Source: Gammaproteobacteria bacterium
GTDB taxonomy: Bacteria; Pseudomonadota; Gammaproteobacteria; PS1; Pseudothioglobaceae
DNA: 8,073 nt
Assembly: GCA_029937335.1 (NCBI GenBank)
Contig: JAPYQD010000030.1
Span: 1-8,073 of the forward strand
Direction of reading: 5' to 3'
Shown: positions 1-5,948 of the stretch, one piece after another
Layout: every line of letters starts with the position of its first letter
Position numbering within the stretch: the stretch's first letter is position 1
The notes under the pieces: generated by a model
The model's input: the letters and a program-made list of their open reading frames with translations, nothing else
Told to the model about the DNA's origin: nothing
The model's database searches: none
Position numbers and translations under genes: made by a program

Positions 1-701
1 TGCATACTATCGGAGATACGATTAATACTCAGTGGATGCGTGCGTAAAAATTCTTCAGCAGATGAGCTATCTTTTAATTTTTCAAAGAAATGCGCCATAC
101 CTTGTGGATTAAAACCTGACTTAGACAACATCGCAGTACCAATGCGGTCAGCCTCCCACTCATGCTCGCGGGTAAAGTTAATACTTTGTTGTGCTGTGCC
201 TGCTACGGTTGAAGCGACAATCGCCTGAGAAGCGTCAGGATTATCAACCAATACCGCCGCCAACATGCCAGCAACCATGAGATAAGTTTGTTTATCGGTT
301 TTTTCACTAAATCGCTTAAGGTGGTTTTGGGTGACGTGTGATATTTCATGTGAAAGTACGCCGGCTAATTCTGATTCTGAATCTGAACTAAGCAACATAC
401 CTGTATGTATGCCAATATAGCCATAAGGACCAGCAAAGGCATTAATACTGTCATCATTAAGCAATAAAAAACCAAAATGTTTGTCAGGATTTTCACTGTA
501 CTCACCCAACTCATAACCCAATTTTTGCAAATAAGTGGTCATTTCCACGTCGGCAACAACAGAGTCAGTATTCCAAATCAGTTGTAAAAATTCGTTCCCT
601 TGCTTTTTCTCGCTTAACGATTCTGATAGTTGTAGCTCTGGAATGCTCAATGCAAAAACTAAAAAAGGCATTAAAAATAACAAGGATAGATTCTTTATCA
701 T
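1..701 (-). CDS. M48-family zinc metallopeptidase, BepA (YfgC)-like, 3' end outside window
   Basis: Likely periplasmic zinc protease and chaperone of the BepA type, which in E. coli helps assemble or degrade outer-membrane proteins such as LptD. The 233 visible residues begin with a short signal peptide (Lys3, hydrophobic residues 5-17, possible cleavage after VFA at 15-17). The M48 domain follows, with NAFAGPYG at 88-94, the HExxH zinc site HEISH at 118-122, and the third ligand Glu183 in EWEADRIG. The His-to-Glu spacing of 65 residues matches what I recall for E. coli BepA. THPL at 221-224 may hold the histidine of the BepA 'His switch'. The C-terminal TPR domain expected in BepA would lie beyond position 1 and cannot be seen, so a shorter M48 protein is not excluded. 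ATG at 701 is chosen because it gives the whole signal peptide; no Shine-Dalgarno precedes it. It is divergent from tusA; an M48/TusA-like adjacency also occurs in Pseudomonas (PA1005-PA1006, from memory). Confidence 0.88.
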   Translation of the reverse strand, partial: MIKNLSLLFLMPFLVFALSIPELQLSESLSEKKQGNEFLQLIWNTDSVVADVEMTTYLQKLGYELGEYSENPDKHFGFLLLNDDSINAFAGPYGYIGIHTGMLLSSDSESELAGVLSHEISHVTQNHLKRFSEKTDKQTYLMVAGMLAAVLVDNPDASQAIVASTVAGTAQQSINFTREHEWEADRIGTAMLSKSGFNPQGMAHFFEKLKDSSSAEEFLRTHPLSINRISDSM

Positions 702-707
702 GAACTC

Positions 708-713
708 ATTATA
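708..713 (-). promoter_or_regulatory. -10 element of the M48 peptidase promoter, possibly leaderless
   Basis: A perfect TATAAT lies on the minus strand with only six bases between it and the ATG at 701. Transcription would then begin at or next to the A of the start codon, giving a leaderless mRNA. This agrees with the lack of a Shine-Dalgarno. No good -35 is visible 16-18 bases upstream, so the call is tentative. Confidence 0.4.
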
Positions 714-714
714 T

Positions 715-743
715 TTGACTATTGACTGGTGAGCGACTAAAAT
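715..743 (+). promoter_or_regulatory. sigma70-type promoter of tusA-dsrE2
   Basis: TTGACT (715-720) and TAAAAT (738-743) are separated by exactly 17 bases, each matching five of six consensus positions. Transcription is predicted to begin near 750, leaving a leader of about 58 nt before tusA. The -35 abuts the minus-strand TATAAT at 708-713, so polymerase bound for tusA should exclude polymerase bound for the divergent peptidase gene. Confidence 0.65.
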
Positions 744-752
744 AGTGAAACT

Positions 753-770
753 TATTAGGCATACCTAATA
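753..770. promoter_or_regulatory. 18-bp palindrome at the tusA start point, operator candidate
   Basis: TATTAGG (753-759) and CCTAATA (764-770) form a perfect 7-bp inverted repeat around CATA; 16 of 18 positions are symmetric. It lies just downstream of the tusA -10, at about +3 to +20, where a bound repressor would block transcription. As RNA it could form a short 5' hairpin with a 4-nt loop. No U-tract follows, so it is not an intrinsic terminator. The regulator cannot be named from sequence. The TTAGG/CCTAA half sites faintly resemble DtxR-family operators, but the spacing is shorter. Confidence 0.45.
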
Positions 771-807
771 TGTTTATCTTTATTATTACTTACAAGGAGT
801 CCCTATC

Positions 808-1032
808 ATGGCTGACGAAACTTTAGACGCATCAGGCTTAAACTGTCCATTACCAATTTTGAAAACTAAGAAAGCATTATCTAAAATGGATGCTGGAAAA
901 ATCTTAGACGTAATTTCAACAGATGCTGGTTCAGTAAAAGATATTGAAGCTTTTTGCAACCAAACAGGCAACAAACTAATCTCTACTGTTGAAGATGGTG
1001 GTAAATACGTCTTTACGATTGAAAGAGTTTAA
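808..1032 (+). CDS. tusA: TusA-family sulfur carrier protein
   Basis: Small cytoplasmic sulfurtransferase of 74 residues, a normal length for the family. It accepts sulfane sulfur as a persulfide on a conserved cysteine and passes it to partners in tRNA thiolation, molybdenum-cofactor supply or, in sulfur oxidisers, the Dsr or Hdr-like routes. The diagnostic motif is GLNCPLPILKTKKAL from residue 10, with active Cys13 in CPLP; a second cysteine, Cys50, lies in EAFCNQTG. The start is set by AAGGAG at 794-799, eight bases before the ATG. It is followed after 27 bases by dsrE2, a pairing found in rhd-tusA-dsrE2 clusters of sulfur oxidisers; no rhodanese gene is present here. The sulfur-oxidation role is inferred from this neighbour, since TusA alone also serves in general sulfur transfer. 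Confidence 0.93.
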   Translation: MADETLDASGLNCPLPILKTKKALSKMDAGKILDVISTDAGSVKDIEAFCNQTGNKLISTVEDGGKYVFTIERV

Positions 1033-1059
1033 ATAACAAATACATCAGAGGAGAATATA

Positions 1060-1575
1060 ATGTCAGATAACAATAAAATGACGATCATCGCCACTAAAGG
1101 TACTTTTGATTGGGCTTTTCCTCCTTTCATTATTGCTTCTACTGGTGTTGCAATGGATAAAGAAGTCACGATCTTCTTTACCTTTTACGGTCTAAATCTT
1201 TTATTAAAAGACACATCAAAACTTAGAGTGACGCCATTAGGAAACCCTGGCATGCCAATGAAAATGCCTTTTGGCCCTAAGTGGTTACAAGCGATTGATT
1301 TCAGCCCTAAGATTCCAAATATCTTATGGAACATTCCATTTGCAGAGACTCTGGTAACCTTCTTAATGAAGAAAACCATGGCTAAGCACGGTGTAGCTAA
1401 GTTAGAAGATCTTCGTTCTATGTGTCAAGAATTTGATGTTAAGTTCATTGCTTGTGAAATGACTGTTGAATTATTTGGCTACGATAAATCAGACTTTATT
1501 GATGGTGTTGAATTTGCAGGTGCGGCGACTTACTTTGAAGAAGCTTCTTCAGGTGATCACCACTTATACATGTAA
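1060..1575 (+). CDS. dsrE2: DsrE2-like sulfurtransferase (DsrE/DsrF-like family)
   Basis: Predicted DsrE2, a partner of TusA in moving persulfide sulfur during sulfur oxidation. The 171-residue protein opens with the family-type strand and glycine region (MTIIATKGTFDWAFPP, 7-22). A methionine- and proline-rich loop (GNPGMPMKMPFGP, 61-73) follows, then a C-terminal segment with Cys122 (RSMCQEF) and Cys132 (IACEMTVELFG). Cys132 sits at the usual active-cysteine position of this family and is the best candidate persulfide carrier. Hydrophobic stretches near 18-32 and 36-49 fit the membrane association described for some DsrE2 proteins. It is translated from its own site, AGAGGAG at 1047-1053, six bases before ATG. 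It should share the tusA transcript; no internal promoter or terminator is seen between them. The family is secure; the exact subfamily (DsrE2A or B) is not. Confidence 0.85.
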   Translation: MSDNNKMTIIATKGTFDWAFPPFIIASTGVAMDKEVTIFFTFYGLNLLLKDTSKLRVTPLGNPGMPMKMPFGPKWLQAIDFSPKIPNILWNIPFAETLVTFLMKKTMAKHGVAKLEDLRSMCQEFDVKFIACEMTVELFGYDKSDFIDGVEFAGAATYFEEASSGDHHLYM

Positions 1576-1630
1576 TTTTTACTTTGTCTTTATTCCTCTT
1601 ACTGCGTTAGACTTTTCAAAATTCTTAATC

Positions 1631-1671
1631 ACATAGTTTTATCTATGTTCAATCGAGATTTTGTAAAATCT
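1631..1671. repeat. two short inverted repeats downstream of dsrE2
   Basis: ACATAG (1631-1636) pairs with CTATGT (1643-1648) across six bases, and AGATTTT (1656-1662) pairs with AAAATCT (1665-1671) across two. Both are AT-rich and weak, and neither is followed by a U-tract. They may shape the 3' end of the dsrE2 mRNA or be chance. Nothing else is recognised between 1576 and the terminator at 1714: no convincing ORF and no tRNA-like structure. Confidence 0.3.
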
Positions 1672-1713
1672 GCCTTGTAAAAGAAAGAAATACTAGTAAA
1701 AAAAGTAGACACT

Positions 1714-1745
1714 AATAAAAAACCTCCGAAAGGAGGTTTTTTATT
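1714..1745. terminator. bidirectional intrinsic terminator between convergent units
   Basis: A perfect 14-bp stem (1714-1727 with 1732-1745) closes on a GAAA tetraloop. Its core is CCTCC/GGAGG flanked by six A and six T. Read on either strand it gives a GC core followed by a U-rich tail, so it can stop both the tusA-dsrE2 transcript and the long minus-strand operon, whose last stop codon lies ten bases away at 1755-1757. Confidence 0.93.
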
Positions 1746-1754
1746 GCCTAAAGA

Positions 1755-2408
1755 CTAATGCCAATCTAAGCTCGGCCAATCTCGATCAGAGGCAATTTGG
1801 ATTAACTGCTCATCACCATGCACGACAATTGGGTTATCGACTAGCTCTAACATTGGCAAATCATTGTGAGAGTCTGAATAGAAATAAGCACCCTCTAGAC
1901 TTGCACCTGTTTTTTCTAACCAAAGATTGAGGTGAGTGATTTTCCCTGTCTGAAAACAAGGTTCACCTAATACTTTTCCTGTATATCTATTATTCTTAAC
2001 TTCAGGCTCGGTGGCTAAAAGATTATCAATACCATACTTAGCTACAATCGGCGTAGTAACAAAGCGATTGGTTGCGGTAATAACCAATAACGTGTCGCCT
2101 TTTTCTCTATGTTTATCGACCACCATTTTTGCCTTTGACAGTAAAATTGGCTCGATTTTCTCACTCATAAATTGCGCATGCCAAGCATTAAGCGTTGGCA
2201 TATCATGTTGAGAAAGTGGCGCTAAACAAAACTCTAGATACTCATCAATATCTAATTCACCTTTGGCATATTCGTCAAAGAAATATTGGTTTTTCTTTTG
2301 GTAAGAATCAGGGTCAACTGCACCAATTTCACTCATGAATTCACCCCAGAGAAAATCACTATCTCCACCAATTAGGGTTTTGTCTAAATCAAAAATTGCC
2401 AATGCCAT
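1755..2408 (-). CDS. HAD-superfamily phosphatase, subfamily IB (SerB-like)
   Basis: Predicted cytoplasmic Mg-dependent phosphomonoesterase of 217 residues. All four HAD motifs are visible: motif I DLDKT with nucleophile Asp7 and acid Asp9; motif II Thr111 in VITATN; motif III Lys156 in TGKITHL; motif IV DSHND with Asp179 and Asp183. A cap domain of about residues 15-95 between motifs I and II fits subfamily IB, and the C-terminal DNPIVVHGDEQL...DWPSLDW is typical of gammaproteobacterial members. Relatives include phosphoserine phosphatase and proteins annotated as histidinol-phosphatase, but the substrate cannot be read from the motifs. It is the last gene of the operon, one base after the LOG gene, with GAGG at 2415-2418 inside that gene's 3' end as ribosome-binding site. 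The bidirectional terminator follows. Confidence 0.87.
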   Translation of the reverse strand: MALAIFDLDKTLIGGDSDFLWGEFMSEIGAVDPDSYQKKNQYFFDEYAKGELDIDEYLEFCLAPLSQHDMPTLNAWHAQFMSEKIEPILLSKAKMVVDKHREKGDTLLVITATNRFVTTPIVAKYGIDNLLATEPEVKNNRYTGKVLGEPCFQTGKITHLNLWLEKTGASLEGAYFYSDSHNDLPMLELVDNPIVVHGDEQLIQIASDRDWPSLDWH

Positions 2409-2409
2409 A

Positions 2410-3000
2410 TTATGCCTCGAATATCTCTAGTATTTGCTCAACACTATCGACCAGTTCAAATGATTCTAAGTCTGTTGGGTTAATATACTGATTATTCTCT
2501 AAAATCTTAAACCAATTCATTAAAGGCGTCCAAAACGCTGAATCAAATAACAAAATTTTAATCTGTTTACCTTTTCTTGTTTGTACTAACGTTAATATTT
2601 CCATCAACTCATCAGCAGTGCCAAATCCACCTGGGAAAAATACACAAGCATCGGCGTGTTTAATCAACATAACTTTACGGGTAAAAAAATGTTTAAACAA
2701 CAAGCACTCGTCTAAATACGGATTTGGTGCTTGCTCCTTTGGTAATTTAATGTTTAAACCAATACTTTTAGATTTCCCCTCAAATGCGCCATGATTAGCT
2801 GCTTGCATAATGCCAGGCCCAGCACCGGTTAAAACATTAAATCCAGCATCAGACAAAGACCTGCCCAGTTGATAAGCTTTTTTAGCTAAAGGGTCATCTT
2901 GGGCGATGCGTGCAGAACCAAAAATAGTGATGTTATTATCAAACTTCTCGAGCGCAGTTTGCGCCTCATTCAGCTCTGATTCAACAACATCAATTTTCAT
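2410..3000 (-). CDS. LOG-family (TIGR00730-type) Rossmann-fold protein, probable nucleoside 5'-monophosphate phosphoribohydrolase
   Basis: Member of the LOG/'lysine decarboxylase-like' family (old name misleading). Characterised members cleave AMP or related nucleotides, or cytokinin nucleotides, into free base and ribose 5-phosphate. The signature PGGFGTADE is at residues 123-131, preceded by TRK at 107-109; Arg108 and Glu131 match the residues normally implicated in binding and catalysis. An upstream glycine motif, GAGPGIMQAAN, is at 59-69 and ITIFGSAR at 24-31 begins the Rossmann fold. The 196-residue length is within the family range. Its ATG shares an ATGA overlap with the hemL stop and has no Shine-Dalgarno, implying translational coupling to hemL. 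Whether this member acts on ordinary nucleotides or on something else is unknown. Confidence 0.87.
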   Translation of the reverse strand: MKIDVVESELNEAQTALEKFDNNITIFGSARIAQDDPLAKKAYQLGRSLSDAGFNVLTGAGPGIMQAANHGAFEGKSKSIGLNIKLPKEQAPNPYLDECLLFKHFFTRKVMLIKHADACVFFPGGFGTADELMEILTLVQTRKGKQIKILLFDSAFWTPLMNWFKILENNQYINPTDLESFELVDSVEQILEIFEA

Positions 3001-4280
3001 AATTTAGCAAATACGCGTCCTGTTACATCAATCGTCGCTTGGATATCTTCATCACTATGTGCGCTCGACACAAAACCTGCTTCATAAGCAGAAGGTGCCA
3101 TATAAATACCTTCCTCTAGCATTAAATGATAGAACTTCTTAAAGCGCTCTACATCGCATGTAGAGGCCTCATTAAAGTTAGTAACAGAATCTGAATCAGT
3201 AAAGAACAAACCAAACATACCGCCCACCACATTAGCCGTCATGCCAATGTTATTAGCTTTAGCCTGAGCCAAAATTCCGTCAGTTAACATTTGTACTTTT
3301 TTGCTCAAATTTTGATAAAAATTCACGTCATCTGACAAGGTATTGAGCATCGCCAAACCTGCTGACATCGACATTGGATTACCTGAAAGCGTACCGGCTT
3401 GATACACGGGCCCGAGTGGTGCAATGTATTCCATAATTTCACGCTTACCGCCAAAGGCACCTACTGGTAGTCCGCCACCAATCACTTTGCCCAAAGTAGT
3501 TAAATCTGGCTTTACGCCGTAATAAGCTTGTGCACCGCCAAGCGCAACACGAAAGCCAGTCATTACTTCGTCAAAAATAAGTACCACACCATGGGCATCA
3601 CAAACTTCGCGTAGCCCTTGCAAAAATCCATCAACCGGTGGGATGCAGTTCATATTACCAGCAACAGGCTCAACAATAATACAAGCCACTTCATCGCCAA
3701 CTTCACTTAGTACTTCACGCACTTGATCAATATTGTTGTATTCCAGTGTTAATGTATGTTCGGCCAATGCCGCAGGCACACCTGGCGAGGTTGGCACGCC
3801 AAGGGTTAATGCGCCTGAGCCCGCTTTAACCAAGAGTGAATCTGAATGACCATGATAGCAACCTTCAAACTTTACAATTTTGTCTCTACCGGTAAAGCCA
3901 CGTGCCAATCGAATAGCACTCATGGTAGCTTCTGTACCCGAGCTTACCATACGCACCAGTTCAATTGATGGCACCAGTTCGCATACTTTTTTCGCCAAGG
4001 TAGTTTCAATTTCAGTCGGCGCGCCAAAGCCCAAACCTTTTTCTAAAGTTTCTTTAACTGCGCTAACCACTGCTTGATTTGCATGACCTAGAATCATTGG
4101 CCCCCATGAGGCAACATAATCAATATATTTTTTACCATCAGCATCAAATAAATAAGCACCTTCACCTTTGGTGAAGAAAATTGGGTTTCCACCTACGCCA
4201 TTAAAAGCACGTACCGGAGAGTTAACCCCGCCCGGAATAACGGTTTTTGCTTGTTCAAATAAATTGTCTGATTGGCTCAT
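2997..4280 (-). CDS. hemL: glutamate-1-semialdehyde 2,1-aminomutase
   Basis: PLP enzyme converting glutamate-1-semialdehyde to 5-aminolevulinate in the C5 route to heme and other tetrapyrroles, cytoplasmic. The 427 residues equal the normal length. Visible landmarks are VIPGGVNSPVRAF (14-26), the PLP-phosphate loop SSGTEATMSAIR (113-124), YHGHSD (142-147), the cofactor aspartate in DEVMTGFR (237-244), the Schiff-base Lys265 in TTLGKVIGGGLPVGAFGG, and the gating-loop segment AGSGALTLGVP (153-163). Lys265 is at the same number as in E. coli. The start is fixed by AAAGGAG at 4288-4294, which overlaps the holB stop; the gap to holB is 12 bases. Its stop overlaps the next start as ATGA. hemL is often monocistronic, so its place inside a tmk-holB operon is a local arrangement. 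Function is certain. Confidence 0.97.
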   Translation of the reverse strand: MSQSDNLFEQAKTVIPGGVNSPVRAFNGVGGNPIFFTKGEGAYLFDADGKKYIDYVASWGPMILGHANQAVVSAVKETLEKGLGFGAPTEIETTLAKKVCELVPSIELVRMVSSGTEATMSAIRLARGFTGRDKIVKFEGCYHGHSDSLLVKAGSGALTLGVPTSPGVPAALAEHTLTLEYNNIDQVREVLSEVGDEVACIIVEPVAGNMNCIPPVDGFLQGLREVCDAHGVVLIFDEVMTGFRVALGGAQAYYGVKPDLTTLGKVIGGGLPVGAFGGKREIMEYIAPLGPVYQAGTLSGNPMSMSAGLAMLNTLSDDVNFYQNLSKKVQMLTDGILAQAKANNIGMTANVVGGMFGLFFTDSDSVTNFNEASTCDVERFKKFYHLMLEEGIYMAPSAYEAGFVSSAHSDEDIQATIDVTGRVFAKL

Positions 4281-4292
4281 GCCATAACTCCT

Positions 4293-5321
4293 TTATGTTC
4301 TAGTAATTTGCGGGTAGCGTTTTAAATGTGTGATGTGTGACCACACAATCAAAACATTATCCAATAATAATTTAATATTCACGGTGGTTTTTGATAAGTT
4401 AATCGCATGATAAATATCGTCTAACAATCTAAACAAAAAATCTGGTCTTACTGTTTTCACTACTTGATTTAGCTCAACCAAGCCACCTTCATGACCTAAC
4501 GATTTCAACCGAATACCTTCAATCACCAAATTTTGCAGGCAATTCAGAACTGCAACTTCGTTGCCTTCAAAATCTTGCACTTGGCTTAGTGTGGTTGGAT
4601 GTGCCACCATGTCTAACAATTGATTTTGCCAATTTTGATAATGAATAAACCCATCACCAGAAAGCTCTGAAAGCACTTTAAAAGGCACGCCGTGCGTATT
4701 TTCTAATAATTGTGCCACGTCAAAATCTGCATTTTGCGTTTGACTAATATGATCTTCAAGCCAAGTTTGCGTTGCCTCGTCATAGGCCGGAGAAAGATGT
4801 ACGCTTTGACAGCGGGACAAAATAGTTGCTGGCAAATTCTTAGGATTGTGCGCCAACAAAATAATCAGCGTATTGTCTCGAGGCTCTTCTAATGTTTTTA
4901 ACAAACTATTAGCCGCGCTCACATTCATTTGGTCTGCATAAAACAACACGCCAATTTGTAAATCATCGGCAGTTTTATTCAATGCCTCACAAAAAGCACG
5001 GATTTGATTAATGCGAATATTCTTTGATTCTACGCCTCGGTCGTTAACTTCAGTTCGACAATAAACCATATTCGGATAGTGCGATCTTCGAATCAGAGTT
5101 GGCACCTCTAGTATTTCTTTTGGATTATCCTTGGCAATGGCGCGACATACACGGCACTCACCACAAGATTGATCATGGCACAATAAAGTTTGCACCAATT
5201 GCTGCATCAATTCAAACTTGCCCATCTGGGGCATGCCAGTAATTAGCAATGCATGTGGCAGATGATTTTGATCAATCATCTGCTTGAGTTTTGTAAAGGC
5301 AGACTTGTGCCAAGGCAACAT
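4293..5321 (-). CDS. holB: DNA polymerase III, delta' subunit
   Basis: Clamp-loader subunit that, with delta and tau/gamma, opens the beta ring and loads it on primed DNA. With ATG at 5321 the protein has 342 residues, a normal length; a GTG one codon upstream (5324) is the alternative. ATG is preferred because it forms a TGATG junction with the tmk stop. In numbering from the GTG start: a degenerate P-loop, TGMPQMGKFE (29-38), lacks the usual Ser/Thr after Gly-Lys, as expected for delta', which does not hydrolyse ATP. Zinc cysteines are Cys49, 54, 57 and 60 (CGECRVC). AANSLLKTLEEP is at 137-148 and the arginine-finger motif SRC at 170-172. The less conserved C-terminal half is consistent with the collar domain. 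The tmk-holB order is conserved with E. coli. Confidence 0.95.
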   Translation of the reverse strand: MLPWHKSAFTKLKQMIDQNHLPHALLITGMPQMGKFELMQQLVQTLLCHDQSCGECRVCRAIAKDNPKEILEVPTLIRRSHYPNMVYCRTEVNDRGVESKNIRINQIRAFCEALNKTADDLQIGVLFYADQMNVSAANSLLKTLEEPRDNTLIILLAHNPKNLPATILSRCQSVHLSPAYDEATQTWLEDHISQTQNADFDVAQLLENTHGVPFKVLSELSGDGFIHYQNWQNQLLDMVAHPTTLSQVQDFEGNEVAVLNCLQNLVIEGIRLKSLGHEGGLVELNQVVKTVRPDFLFRLLDDIYHAINLSKTTVNIKLLLDNVLIVWSHITHLKRYPQITRT

Positions 5322-5947
5322 CACAGTGAATCCAAAATAACTTTAATTTGTTGCTTAGTGTGTTCTACCGTTTGAGAAGAATCAATCAACTTAATGCGTT
5401 CTGGAAACTGCTCAGATCGGTCGATATAGGCTTGCCTCACTCGGTTAAAAAAGTCTGTAGCCTCAAGCTCAATTCGATCTTTCTTGCCTCGTGATTCCAC
5501 TCGAGACATGCCAATCTCAACCGGTACATCTAATAGTAACGTCATGTCCGGGGTGAAGTCTTGCAATACCCATTGTTCTAATTGTGCAATACGCTCAACA
5601 TCCAAACCCCTACCACCGCCCTGATACGCATAAGAAGCATCAGTAAAGCGGTCACTCAATACCCAATCACCTTGTTTTAAAGCGGGCATGATTTTATTTT
5701 GAATGTGCTCGTTTCTTGCCGAAAACATCAACATCAGCTCTGTATCAGCATGCATTTTTCCTGTTGAATTGCTCAATAAAAGAGTTCGAATCTTCTCGCC
5801 TACATCTGTACCACCGGGTTCACGGGTCAAAATAACATTAACACCTTTGGCTTTCAAGTAGTCACAAATAAAGGTAATTTGTGTGCTTTTTCCTGCACCC
5901 TCAACCCCATCAATAGTGATAAATTTTCCTCTTTGCATGCCAGTCAT
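5321..5947 (-). CDS. tmk: thymidylate kinase
   Basis: Phosphorylates dTMP to dTDP with ATP, the step on the way to dTTP from both de novo and salvage routes; cytoplasmic. The 208 residues show the P-loop GVEGAGKS (14-21), the dTMP-binding TREPGGT (41-47), the DRFTDASYAYQGGGR segment (99-113) and the LID RVESRGKKDRIE (149-160). Basic residues in the LID rather than the P-loop make it E. coli-type (type II). ATG at 5947 is one base after the pabC-mltG stop; ATG at 5938 (Met4) is an alternative, and neither has a clear Shine-Dalgarno, so re-initiation after the upstream gene is likely. The stop overlaps the holB ATG by one base (TGATG), or by three bases if the GTG is used. Confidence 0.96.
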   Translation of the reverse strand: MTGMQRGKFITIDGVEGAGKSTQITFICDYLKAKGVNVILTREPGGTDVGEKIRTLLLSNSTGKMHADTELMLMFSARNEHIQNKIMPALKQGDWVLSDRFTDASYAYQGGGRGLDVERIAQLEQWVLQDFTPDMTLLLDVPVEIGMSRVESRGKKDRIELEATDFFNRVRQAYIDRSEQFPERIKLIDSSQTVEHTKQQIKVILDSL

Positions 5948-5948
5948 T

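Noticed and set aside
535..732. 65-codon plus-strand reading frame opposite the start of the M48 gene
   Set aside because: It is antisense to the signal peptide and N-terminus of the protease, has no ribosome-binding site, and runs into the tusA promoter.
786..974. 62-codon minus-strand reading frame opposite tusA
   Set aside because: It is a shadow of tusA, whose motif, start and ribosome-binding site are clear on the other strand.
1185..1379. 64-codon minus-strand reading frame opposite dsrE2
   Set aside because: It overlaps a well-supported gene and shows no motif or translation signal of its own.
1576..1713. Possible small RNA gene between dsrE2 and the terminator
   Set aside because: There is no promoter-like pair within the gap and only weak AT-rich hairpins; the terminator is explained by the two convergent transcripts.
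4293..5321. Degenerate P-loop (TGMPQMGKFE) in HolB as a sign of a damaged gene
   Set aside because: Delta' subunits normally have a non-hydrolysing, degenerate site; the zinc cysteines and SRC motif are intact.
5312..5340. GTG at 5324 as the holB start
   Set aside because: ATG one codon downstream forms a standard TGATG coupling with the tmk stop and is the more usual start; the difference is one residue and cannot be settled from sequence alone.
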